Shown here: piece by piece, positions 1-5,550 of the stretch
Numbering within the stretch: the stretch's first letter is position 1
Layout of the letters: each line of letters opens with the position of its first letter
Assembly: GCA_913043805.1 (NCBI GenBank)
Contig: CAJWMX010000224.1
Location: 1-5,550, forward strand
Origin: an uncultured Acidobacteriota bacterium
GTDB lineage: Bacteria > Acidobacteriota > Vicinamibacteria > Vicinamibacterales > UBA8438
Length of the DNA stretch: 5,550 nt
Reading direction: 5' to 3'
Program-made: the position numbers and the translations under genes
Notes under the pieces: generated by a model
The model's database searches: none
What the model saw: the letters and a program-made list of their open reading frames with translations, nothing else
What the model was told of the DNA's origin: nothing

Positions 1-832
1 GCGCCTGTACGGCGTCGACGTGGTTCAGGTCGATGGTGCTGAGCTTCACATGCTCGGGCACCTCGCCCACCTCGGTCCAGAACACGTACAGCTGGTCACT
101 GCGTCGTAGCAGGGCGGCATGACGCATGTTGGGATTGAACAGCCGTGGGCCTTCTTCGAATCCAGTCAGCGGCTGGCGAGAGCGATAGAACTGGCCGGGC
201 ATCGACATCGCATAGGTGTAGCCGTCGTAGGCGAACACACGCATGTAGGTGCGCCCCAACCGTTCGGGACGCGCCTCGAACGCGATACCGTCCGACGACG
301 TCGCGACCCGCGTGACCTGCCGGCTCACGCCATCCAGACCGTGGAAATACATGATGATGCGCCGGTTCGCATCGTCGACATGCACATCGGGTGACGCGAT
401 ATGCGGCGTGGTCACTTCCGTGAGCAGGTCGTGAGAAATTGCCGCGCCGCCCAGCCCCCCCCGACTCTCCCGCAACCGCTCCAGCTCGTCGGGCGTCACC
501 TCCGGCGGCTCGGTCAGAAAGTGGGAATCGGCAATCTGGAGACTCCCCGGCGCGTGGACCGTCCAGGGCCCCTGCAAATCGTCGGCGTAGGCCAGTCGAA
601 TGTAGAGCCCCTTGTGGTCGGCGAAATACAGGTAGTAGTCGCCCAGACGGTCCTCGACCCACTCCGGCACCCGGATCAGCGACGGCCCCTGGATGTTCTG
701 GCCAATGCTGGGATGCAGCTCCGGTCCGATGATCGGTCCGTCACCGAGCCGCTCCACCCGCACTTGCGCCTCTCCAGCGGCAGCCACGAGCAGGAACCCG
801 AGGCAGACCGCCGCCCGTCGCGAAAGCTCCAT
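1..832 (-). CDS. Exported GH43-like beta-propeller protein, 3' end outside window
   Basis: An open frame runs from an ATG at 832 to the left edge without a stop (277 codons visible). The start is supported by a classic Sec signal peptide (MELSRRAAVCLGFLLVAAAGEAQ, residues 1-23) and by a purine-rich AGAAG about 6 bases upstream. The mature part has features I associate with GH43/five-bladed-propeller glycosidase-like proteins: GPSLIRVP (49-56), YYLYFADHKG (66-75), AYADDLQGPW (81-90), SPDVHVD (147-153), RIIMYFHG (158-165) and HAALLRRSDQLYVFW (238-252). The alternation of short 'Y-x-Y-F' strands with 'D.L.GPW' turns suggests propeller blades. It probably sits in the periplasm or outside the cell and may bind or cleave a glycan. 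Catalytic acids cannot be assigned, so hydrolase activity is inference. It is the last visible gene of a leftward unit, 44 bases after the cyclase gene. The frame crosses a run of eight G without losing homology-like sequence on either side. Confidence 0.82.
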   Translation of the reverse strand, partial: MELSRRAAVCLGFLLVAAAGEAQVRVERLGDGPIIGPELHPSIGQNIQGPSLIRVPEWVEDRLGDYYLYFADHKGLYIRLAYADDLQGPWTVHAPGSLQIADSHFLTEPPEVTPDELERLRESRGGLGGAAISHDLLTEVTTPHIASPDVHVDDANRRIIMYFHGLDGVSRQVTRVATSSDGIAFEARPERLGRTYMRVFAYDGYTYAMSMPGQFYRSRQPLTGFEEGPRLFNPNMRHAALLRRSDQLYVFWTEVGEVPEHVKLSTIDLNHVDAVQA

Positions 833-838
833 CGTTTG

Positions 839-865
839 CTTCTGTCTCCTGTCTTCTGTCTTCTG
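839..865. repeat. Heptamer tandem repeat in the cyclase to GH43-like gene gap
   Basis: On the + strand the units are CTTCTGT, CTCCTGT, CTTCTGT and CTTCTG, making 3.9 copies with one T-to-C change. On the coding (minus) strand this is a purine-rich run of AGAAGAC-type units. It supplies the only Shine-Dalgarno-like sequences of the downstream gene: AGAAG at 839-843 and AGGAG at 846-850, which are 6 and 13 bases from the start codon at 832. Copy-number change would alter the leader spacing without touching either protein. A regulatory effect is inference. Confidence 0.6.
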
Positions 866-876
866 GCAGCAGCGCG

Positions 877-1938
877 TCAAAACATCGCTATGGGATTCAC
901 CGGGCTGCCGGTCCCCTCCGCGACGTTCAACGGCAGCCCCATGAACATGAACTCGTGCCGCCCTTCCTCCGCGCAGGCGTCGGCCAGCGGTTCGAGCAAC
1001 GCGTTGTCCAGCAGCGCCACGCCGAACTTGAAGAGCACACCGTGGACCGGCCACCGGAGGCCGTAGGGGTCGGGACGCGCATCCATCATGTCCCAGCCCA
1101 GCAGCGCCACATCATGATCGCGGATGAACTTCACGCAGCTGACGCCCAACCCCGGCCGCTCACCCCCACCGTACTGACCACCAGCTCGGAGGAACGCGTC
1201 ACGGCCGCTGTAGACCAGCAGCGCATCGCCCGGCTCCACCGCCACCCCTTGCGCCTCGGCGATCTCCTCCAGCTCCCATCCCTGCACCGGCTCCTCGAGC
1301 GTGACATGGTCGACCCCGCGGTGACGCGGCACGTCGAGCAGCACGCCGCGGGTCACGATCCCCTCCTTCCACGCATCGATGGCGCCGAACTGCGCCCCCT
1401 GGGTCGTGATCGCCTCGTCGTGACGTCGCCCCTGCCACATACCGTCGCCATCCCAGACGTGACAGAGCGCGTCGATATGCGTGATGGTCTGCCCGTGGTA
1501 GATGAAGCCGTAGTAATCGACCACACCGCTGTCGGTCTTGCGGATGAAGTGTTGTTCGGGCTCGAAGACCCGGCTGGCCGACACCTTGCGACCGGTACGG
1601 ACCAGGGCCGCCGCGGCGGCGCTCTTCTCGGGAGCGATCAGGTTGACGGCGCCCATCTCGTCGTCGGCGCCCCAGCGTCCCCAGTTGCTCCGGTCCGTAT
1701 ACCAGGAGGCCACCTCCTCGGCACTCGGCATCCTAGGGTCGCTCTGCGGGGCCGCGCTCACGGCCGACAGCGAGGGTTCCTCGTGCAGATGCGCGTCGAG
1801 CAGCGCCTGCGGATCAAACGACCCGGTTGAAGCCGGCTGCGCCGAGACCCCTCGTCGCGCTCCCCCGGCGGCACCAACCGCAGCGCCTCCGGCCGCCGCC
1901 CCTACCGTGGTCAAGAACCGTCGTCGAGACGTCGCCAT
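877..1938 (-). CDS. Tat-exported cyclase family (kynurenine formamidase-like) metal hydrolase
   Basis: This 353-residue protein belongs to the cyclase superfamily (PF04199 type), whose members include metal-dependent kynurenine formamidases and related amide/ester hydrolases. It starts with a twin-arginine signal (SRRRFLTTVGAAAGGAA, residues 4-20), so it is probably exported folded, as expected for a metalloenzyme. Family marks are DDEMGAVNLIAPE (92-104), the metal-binding HIDALCH (154-160, giving H154, D156 and H160), GWDMMD (281-286), and a C-terminal GLPLNVAEGTGSPVNPIA (334-351) with E341. The start at 1938 has AGGAG 7 bases upstream (1946-1950). It lies 33 bases after the PQQ-propeller gene and 44 bases before the GH43-like gene, all on the same strand, so co-transcription is likely. 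The family call is firm. The substrate is unknown, and nothing in the neighbourhood points to tryptophan breakdown, so the symbol kynB is not justified. Confidence 0.93.
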   Translation of the reverse strand: MATSRRRFLTTVGAAAGGAAVGAAGGARRGVSAQPASTGSFDPQALLDAHLHEEPSLSAVSAAPQSDPRMPSAEEVASWYTDRSNWGRWGADDEMGAVNLIAPEKSAAAAALVRTGRKVSASRVFEPEQHFIRKTDSGVVDYYGFIYHGQTITHIDALCHVWDGDGMWQGRRHDEAITTQGAQFGAIDAWKEGIVTRGVLLDVPRHRGVDHVTLEEPVQGWELEEIAEAQGVAVEPGDALLVYSGRDAFLRAGGQYGGGERPGLGVSCVKFIRDHDVALLGWDMMDARPDPYGLRWPVHGVLFKFGVALLDNALLEPLADACAEEGRHEFMFMGLPLNVAEGTGSPVNPIAMF

Positions 1939-1945
1939 TCTGATG

Positions 1946-1950
1946 CTCCT
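1946..1950 (-). promoter_or_regulatory. Shine-Dalgarno for the cyclase gene
   Basis: AGGAG on the minus strand lies 7 bases before the ATG at 1938. It fixes the start just ahead of the twin-arginine signal. It lies inside the 33-base gap to the upstream propeller gene. Confidence 0.75.
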
Positions 1951-1971
1951 CTCCGCTCCGACCGACGGACC

Positions 1972-3315
1972 TCACCGGGCGTCGAGATTCGTGATGCGAT
2001 ACAGCGCGGATTGGGTCCGCAGGATCACGCTCCCCCGAACGATGGCGGGCGTGGCCAGCGTCATCTCGTTCAGCGAGTTCGTTCCCAGCAGTTCGAACTC
2101 GGGTCCGGCTCGCACCACGAAGGTGTCTCCATCCTCGCCCAGCAGGAACACCCGGTCGTTGTAGGCCCAGGGCGAGGCGGTGAACCCCGTTCCAGGCCGG
2201 ATCCGCGTCCGCCCATAGATCTCGCGACCGGTCCGGGCATCATGATTCAGCAGAAAACCGCGGTCGAGCAACGTGTAGTAGTTCCCCTCGTACACGAGCG
2301 CCGATGTGTTGTAGGTGCCCAGCATCGGCTGATACCAGACGATGAAATCGTTGCCGTTCTCGCCCTCGTTGAGGGAGATGTCTCCCGAAGCGCCCGGACG
2401 GATGGCGTAGACCGGTCTGGGCATCCCGCCGGGGTAGCCGGAGCTGATATACACGAGGCCATCCCGCGCGAACGGAGTCGGCACCACGTTGACCGTCATG
2501 CCGGACAGCTCCCAGAGCAGTTCGCCGTCCAACCCATAGGACCGCACCCGACGCAACCCGGCGGTCACGATCTCGGTGCGAAGGTCGTTATCCCAGACGA
2601 ACGGGGTCGCCCAGTTCTCGACCTCGTCCCGCTCGGCCCGCCAGAGCTCGTCGCCGGTGGCGGCGTCCAACGCCACGAGGAAGGAGCTGGTGGTGTTGTC
2701 GTTCACCACATACAGGCGACCGTCGTGCAAGGCCGGCGAGGCGGCCGTTCCGAAGCGCTGGCGGCCGTTGAAGACACCCAGCTCGCGCTGCCACACCACC
2801 TGCCCGTCGAAATCGACCGCCGCCACCAGACCGATGGTGCCGAAGTAGACATACACCCGCTCGCCGTCGGTCACCGCGGTTTCCGACGCGAAGCTGTTCT
2901 TCAAGTGTCGTTCGATGGCGGGCACCGCCGAAGCAAGCTCCCGCTGCCAGCGCACGGCACCGGTCTCGAAATCGATGTCGTAGACGACGAACCGGTGCGC
3001 ATGCTCGGCCGAGGTGGCCCCGCTGTCCGACCCGGGATCGTAGAGCCCGGTTACCGGCGCCCGTTCCTCCCCGGCGCTGACCGCCGAGGTGAGAAAGACA
3101 TGGTCGTCCCAGACCACTGGCGAGCTCCAGCCAAGGCCGGCGACCGGCGCTCGCCAGAGGACGTTCTCGGTCTCGCTCCAGCTGTCGGGCAGCCGGGGAT
3201 CGTCGGCGACGGCGCCATCCGACGCGCCCCGAAAACGTGGCCACTGCTCCTGCGCCCCAGCGCCGGTCGACAGCGTGGTCACGGCGACGGCCAACGCCAC
3301 TACCCGAGTGCGCAT
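1972..3315 (-). CDS. Exported PQQ-binding-like (BamB/quinoprotein-type) beta-propeller protein
   Basis: This 447-residue protein starts with a Sec signal (MRTRVVALAVAVTTLSTGAGAQ, 1-22), followed at once by WPRFRG (25-30), an opening common in exported PQQ-like repeat proteins of Acidobacteria and Planctomycetes. Repeats of the type 'D-x-x-TG-x-x-x-W' are visible: ETGAVRWQREL (117-127), DGQVVWQREL (170-179), DAATGDELWRAER (217-229) and LDGELLWEL (262-270). More blades (GLVYISSG, 296-303; DRVFLLGEDGDTF, 387-399) run to the C-terminus. The frame opens with TTG at 3321, but GGAGG at 3323-3327 is 7 bases from the ATG at 3315 and only 1 base from the TTG, so the ATG is preferred. No quinoprotein dehydrogenase domain is seen, so a binding or scaffold role, or an uncharacterised enzyme, is more likely than alcohol dehydrogenase. 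There is no reason to call it BamB itself. It is probably the first gene of the leftward operon. Confidence 0.92.
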   Translation of the reverse strand: MRTRVVALAVAVTTLSTGAGAQEQWPRFRGASDGAVADDPRLPDSWSETENVLWRAPVAGLGWSSPVVWDDHVFLTSAVSAGEERAPVTGLYDPGSDSGATSAEHAHRFVVYDIDFETGAVRWQRELASAVPAIERHLKNSFASETAVTDGERVYVYFGTIGLVAAVDFDGQVVWQRELGVFNGRQRFGTAASPALHDGRLYVVNDNTTSSFLVALDAATGDELWRAERDEVENWATPFVWDNDLRTEIVTAGLRRVRSYGLDGELLWELSGMTVNVVPTPFARDGLVYISSGYPGGMPRPVYAIRPGASGDISLNEGENGNDFIVWYQPMLGTYNTSALVYEGNYYTLLDRGFLLNHDARTGREIYGRTRIRPGTGFTASPWAYNDRVFLLGEDGDTFVVRAGPEFELLGTNSLNEMTLATPAIVRGSVILRTQSALYRITNLDAR

Positions 3316-3322
3316 CTTCAAC

Positions 3323-3327
3323 CCTCC
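3323..3327 (-). promoter_or_regulatory. Shine-Dalgarno deciding the propeller start
   Basis: GGAGG, within GGGAGGG, lies 7 bases upstream of the ATG at 3315. The alternative TTG at 3321 would leave a spacing of 1 base, which is too short for initiation. The ATG is therefore chosen. Confidence 0.8.
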
Positions 3328-3360
3328 CGCGACAGCCCGCCGTCCTCGGCGTGCAGGTAG

Positions 3361-3391
3361 TTCTCAGGGAACCCGCCGCGATGCTATCGTA
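3361..3391. promoter_or_regulatory. Possible divergent promoter core with a two-way -10 element
   Basis: On the + strand, TTCTCA (3361-3366; 4 of 6 matches to TTGACA) and TATCGT (3385-3390; 4 of 6 to TATAAT) are separated by 18 bases. A TG one base upstream of TATCGT gives an extended -10. Transcription would begin near 3397, almost at the ATG at 3399, giving a leaderless or near-leaderless message. On the minus strand the same bases read TACGAT (3391-3386), also fitting TAnnnT, with a leader of roughly 60 bases to the propeller gene. I saw no clear -35 for the minus direction. This is a pattern match only. Confidence 0.3.
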
Positions 3392-3398
3392 CCCGGCG

Positions 3399-4358
3399 AT
3401 GCGTCGAACGAGCTTGGCGGCGACCATTCTGCTCAACCTGGTCTCGGCGACAACCGCCGACGCGCAGTCGGCCGCGCCAGACGCGCCCACCGGCTGGACA
3501 GCTCCCCGCACGGCCTGGGGCGCCCCCGACTTGCAGGGTATCTGGGACTACCGCACGCTGACGCCGCTCGAACGCCCCGAGCACCTCGACGGCCGCGAGT
3601 TTCTCAGCAACGAAGAGATTGCCGATCTCGAACAGCAGCGGCGGGAACGGACCGACGGTCGACCGCCAGGAGATCCGCGCACCTCGCCGTCGGTGCATGC
3701 GCCGTACTGGCTCGACTACGGCACCGAGGTCGTGGGCAGCGGACGCAGCTCACTCATCGTCGATCCGCCCGATGGACGTATCCCGGCACTCTCCGACGCG
3801 GGCCGTCATCGGGCCGAGACCCGACGCGACGCGCGCGCGGCGCGTGGCGGGGCCGACTCCTACCACGACCGGAATCTGTGGGAGCGTTGCATCACCAGGG
3901 GCCTGCCCAACGGCATGCTACCGGCCGGCTATAACAACAACATCCAGGTGCTCCAGACCGAGCACCACGTCGTCATCGTCAACGAGATGATCCATGACGC
4001 CCGGATCGTGCCGCTCGCCGCCAGGCCAGCCGATCCATCGGTCCCGCAGTGGCGAGGACGATCCTGGGGGCGCTGGGAAGGCGACACCCTCATGGTGGAG
4101 ACAACCGATTTCTCAACCGCGAGCGACTTTCGTGGCGCCTCGGACGGTCTGTCGTTGGTGGAGCGATTCCGCTTGAGCGGCCCCGACACCCTCGACTACA
4201 GCGTCAGCGTGACCGACCCCAACACCTGGTCGCGCCCCTGGACGATTACCTTCCCCATCGAACGGATCGCGGGCCCGATGTACGAATATGCCTGCCACGA
4301 AGGCAACTACGGGCTCGAGAACATCCTCCACGTCGCCCGGGTCGACGAAACCCGCTAG
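3399..4358 (+). CDS. Exported protein of an acidobacterial family of unknown function
   Basis: From ATG 3399 the protein has 319 residues and begins with a clean Sec signal (MRRTSLAATILLNLVSATTADA, 1-22). An in-frame ATG at 3381 (six residues more; AGGGA at 3366-3370) is possible. I prefer 3399 because the signal peptide is more regular and because a -10-like element overlaps 3381. The mature part shows motifs I recognise from a large, often multi-copy exported family of Acidobacteria with no function I know: WGAPDLQGIWDYRTLTPLERP starting at residue 40, SLIVDPPDGRIP (118-129), LWERCITRGLP (160-170), GRWEGDTLMVETTDF (214-228), ERFRLS (245-250) and YEYACHEGNY (295-304). There are two cysteines, C164 and C299, that could pair outside the cytoplasm. 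No catalytic signature is apparent. It is divergent from the propeller gene, and its stop is 2 bases from the stop of the convergent ATPase gene. Confidence 0.85.
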   Translation: MRRTSLAATILLNLVSATTADAQSAAPDAPTGWTAPRTAWGAPDLQGIWDYRTLTPLERPEHLDGREFLSNEEIADLEQQRRERTDGRPPGDPRTSPSVHAPYWLDYGTEVVGSGRSSLIVDPPDGRIPALSDAGRHRAETRRDARAARGGADSYHDRNLWERCITRGLPNGMLPAGYNNNIQVLQTEHHVVIVNEMIHDARIVPLAARPADPSVPQWRGRSWGRWEGDTLMVETTDFSTASDFRGASDGLSLVERFRLSGPDTLDYSVSVTDPNTWSRPWTITFPIERIAGPMYEYACHEGNYGLENILHVARVDETR

Positions 4359-4360
4359 AG

Positions 4361-4723
4361 TCAGGCCCGTTCTCGGACAACCGACTCCGAGACCCGCCAG
4401 GTCACCCAGACGATCGCCAGCTCCTCGACCGCCAGATCGCTCTTGCGGGGCGCCACTTTGCCTTCGTTCACCGCAAGCGCGTCGGTGTCGATGGGGACCT
4501 TCAGCGCGGCGAGGTCATCCTGCAAGTCGGCTTCGAGCGAGTCCAGCCGCTCTTCGAGCGCACCGACCCGCTCGCCGGCTCGGGCGATACCGCCCTTCTC
4601 CTTCGCGGCGCGGCCCGCCCCCCGCATCGCGGTGGCGGCACGGCAAACCGCTCCAACCGAACGCATCTTCCGTCCGAACAACGCGCCCACCACCGTGGCG
4701 CCGACCGAGATCACCGTCTGCAT
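4361..4723 (-). CDS. C-terminal fragment of HerA/DUF87-type ATPase, downstream of an in-frame TAG
   Basis: This frame is the direct continuation, in the same phase, of the ATPase frame ending at 4748. The codons from 4747 to 4724 encode QAQYRQKR and lead into ATG 4723. As I recall, the ATPase family ends the same way: a hydrophobic, glycine-rich 'QTxISVGATxxGAxxGRK' segment (here residues 2-19), a 'RAxTAMRGAGRAAKE' stretch (28-42), a predicted coiled coil (about 46-74), then a 'P-x-K-S-D-L-x-V-x-x-L-A-I-V-W' end (92-106). It is therefore most likely not an independent gene. It could be made alone if ribosomes restart at ATG 4723, 27 bases after the TAG, but I see no good Shine-Dalgarno there. 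On its own it lacks any ATPase motif and would probably be inert. The stop TGA at 4361-4363 faces the stop of the rightward gene. Confidence 0.7.
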   Translation of the reverse strand: MQTVISVGATVVGALFGRKMRSVGAVCRAATAMRGAGRAAKEKGGIARAGERVGALEERLDSLEADLQDDLAALKVPIDTDALAVNEGKVAPRKSDLAVEELAIVWVTWRVSESVVRERA

Positions 4724-4747
4724 CCGCTTCTGTCGGTACTGCGCCTG

Positions 4748-4750
4748 CTA
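4748..4750 (-). other. In-frame amber codon interrupting the ATPase gene
   Basis: TAG on the minus strand falls between RAEQRVEV and QAQYRQKRMQT, in a charged coiled-coil segment that is normally continuous in this family. The frame is kept on both sides, so one base change (for example from GAG, AAG or CAG) explains it; no indel is needed. The following codon is CAG, and UAG followed by CAR is a known leaky context in some systems, so readthrough is conceivable but unproven. Confidence 0.85.
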
Positions 4751-5550
4751 GACCTCGACCCGCTGCTCGGCACGGGGAATCTGGTCCTGGATACGAGCCA
4801 GCTTCGGGGCGTAGCGCCACCTCAGCTTCTCGATCGCGAGGTCACGTTGCTCGCGCAACGCCTCCCGGAGCCGACCGACAAAAGCGCCGTGGTCCTCACC
4901 CACCGCCAACACCAGTTTGGGTTTCCGGCAGCGCCAGACCGTCGGCGGGCGATGGCGATAGAGATGCGTGGTCAACATCTTGCGCCACCGGTCGTAGGTG
5001 CGGGCGTTGGACGCGGCCGCCGGCAACCCGTAAAAGCCGGCGCCCGACACCGGCGCGGTCTCGAGCGGCGGCTCGACGACGCCGTCAGGGAGCGTTGGAC
5101 GAGAAGCGGCCGACGGGGGCGCGGTGGAAGCAGGCGGCGCCCCGGCCTCGGGCGCAACCGCGGCGGGGGCTGGCGAATCGCCGCTCAGTCGCCGAATCTG
5201 CTCCCTGGTCAGCGGACCGCTCAGATAGGACAGCGCCCAGCGGGTCTTGAACACCACCAGCTCGTCTTCATGCACGTTGTTCAACAGAAACACACGACTG
5301 TCCAGTCCCGCCAGGAGGCGCTCCATCCGGCCGCAATCGAAACTGGCCCCGACGTCGGCCGACGCCCCTTCCAACCCATCGATCACCCGGGCCTTGTCCC
5401 GCTCGGTCTGCAGCCTCCCCAGAAACCAGGTCCCCGTGTTCGACAACCCCTTGTAGTCGAGGTCCACCGGATTCTGCGTCGCCAGAACGACCCCGAGTCC
5501 CTGGGCGCGGGCCTGTTTGAGCAAGGCCAGCAGCGGTCGCTTGGATGGCG
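4748..5550 (-). CDS. HerA/DUF87-type ATP-binding protein, 5' end outside window, prematurely stopped
   Basis: The frame is open from the right edge to a TAG at 4748. The visible part begins PSKRPLLALLKQARAQGLG and continues through GVVLATQNPVDLDYKGLSN (about 5494-5438), GTWFLGRLQTERDKARVIDG, FLLNNVHEDELVVF and TRWALSYLSGPLTREQIRRL. This matches the C-terminal half of the HerA/FtsK-like P-loop ATPase core in DUF87 proteins; the Walker motifs would lie beyond 5550. An Ala/Pro-rich linker follows (about 5185-5030), then LPAAASNARTYDRW and a basic, charged helical segment (about 4890-4750). Proteins of this family are thought to be DNA- or substrate-translocating ATPases, but the role of this branch is not known to me. 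The apparent TTG start at 5524 lies inside the domain and is not a real start. The natural C-terminus continues past the TAG, so the gene is either broken or read through. Confidence 0.82.
   Translation of the reverse strand, partial: PSKRPLLALLKQARAQGLGVVLATQNPVDLDYKGLSNTGTWFLGRLQTERDKARVIDGLEGASADVGASFDCGRMERLLAGLDSRVFLLNNVHEDELVVFKTRWALSYLSGPLTREQIRRLSGDSPAPAAVAPEAGAPPASTAPPSAASRPTLPDGVVEPPLETAPVSGAGFYGLPAAASNARTYDRWRKMLTTHLYRHRPPTVWRCRKPKLVLAVGEDHGAFVGRLREALREQRDLAIEKLRWRYAPKLARIQDQIPRAEQRVEV

Noticed and set aside
96..662. A minus strand open frame of 188 codons in the left part
   Set aside because: It is out of phase with the real partial gene at 1-832 on the same strand, which has a signal peptide and propeller-like motifs. 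The shifted frame is R/G/A-rich noise.
1607..1620. Perfect 14-base GC palindrome (GCCGCCGCGGCGGC)
   Set aside because: It lies inside the cyclase gene and encodes an Ala run. Alanine codon repeats produce such palindromes by themselves.
955..1830. A + strand open frame of 291 codons opposite the cyclase gene
   Set aside because: It lies entirely antisense to a gene with a twin-arginine signal and metal-binding motifs, and it has no recognisable motif or plausible ribosome-binding site.
1972..3315. Calling the propeller gene bamB or a quinoprotein alcohol dehydrogenase
   Set aside because: It has no lipobox cysteine after the signal and no BAM-complex neighbours. No dehydrogenase-specific motif or cytochrome CXXCH was seen, so only the PQQ-like repeat fold is supported.
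2011..3360. A long + strand open frame (449 codons) opposite the PQQ-type propeller gene
   Set aside because: It is antisense to a clear family member and rich in R, P, G and H without domain-like pattern. Long antisense frames are expected in GC-rich coding DNA.
4288..5250. A + strand frame of 320 codons across the ATPase region
   Set aside because: Its composition is almost entirely R, P, S and A, and it is antisense to the ATPase core and tail. There is no protein-like pattern.
4361..5550. HerA-type ATPase as part of an anti-phage defence pair
   Set aside because: No nuclease, SIR2 or DUF4297-like partner is visible, and the neighbouring genes encode exported proteins. The known upstream side lies outside the window, so no support exists here.

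Overview
The window is GC-rich and almost completely coding. It looks like an uncultured Acidobacteriota-type genome, probably a Vicinamibacteria-like lineage. This placement is an inference from the protein families, chiefly the exported 'WGxPDLQGIW...TPLERP' family, which I associate with acidobacterial genomes. No rRNA or other marker gene is present to test it. I see no tRNA, rRNA, CRISPR array, insertion sequence or phage gene.

Left part (1-3315, minus strand): three genes run leftward with gaps of 33 and 44 bases and probably form one operon. In transcription order they encode an exported PQQ-type beta-propeller (1972-3315), a Tat-exported cyclase/kynurenine-formamidase-like metal hydrolase (877-1938), and an exported GH43-like beta-propeller protein (1-832) that runs off the left edge. 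All three begin with export signals, so the unit appears to act outside the cytoplasm. The substrate cannot be read from the sequence.

Middle (3316-3398): a short divergent intergenic region separates the leftward unit from a rightward gene. It holds a good Shine-Dalgarno sequence for the propeller gene. It also holds a possible promoter whose -10 element reads acceptably on both strands. The rightward gene (3399-4358) encodes another exported protein, from an acidobacterial family with no assigned function.

Right part (4361-5550, minus strand): the C-terminal portion of a HerA/DUF87-type ATPase enters from the right edge and converges on the previous gene, with only 2 bases between the stop codons. 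Its reading frame is cut by one in-frame TAG (4748-4750). The frame continues without a shift into the conserved C-terminal segment of the same family (4361-4747). This is the most notable oddity here: it could be a recent nonsense mutation, a sequencing error, a split gene or a leaky stop.

I found no convincing undescribed system. The best leads are the interrupted ATPase, the compact exported operon and the orphan exported family.
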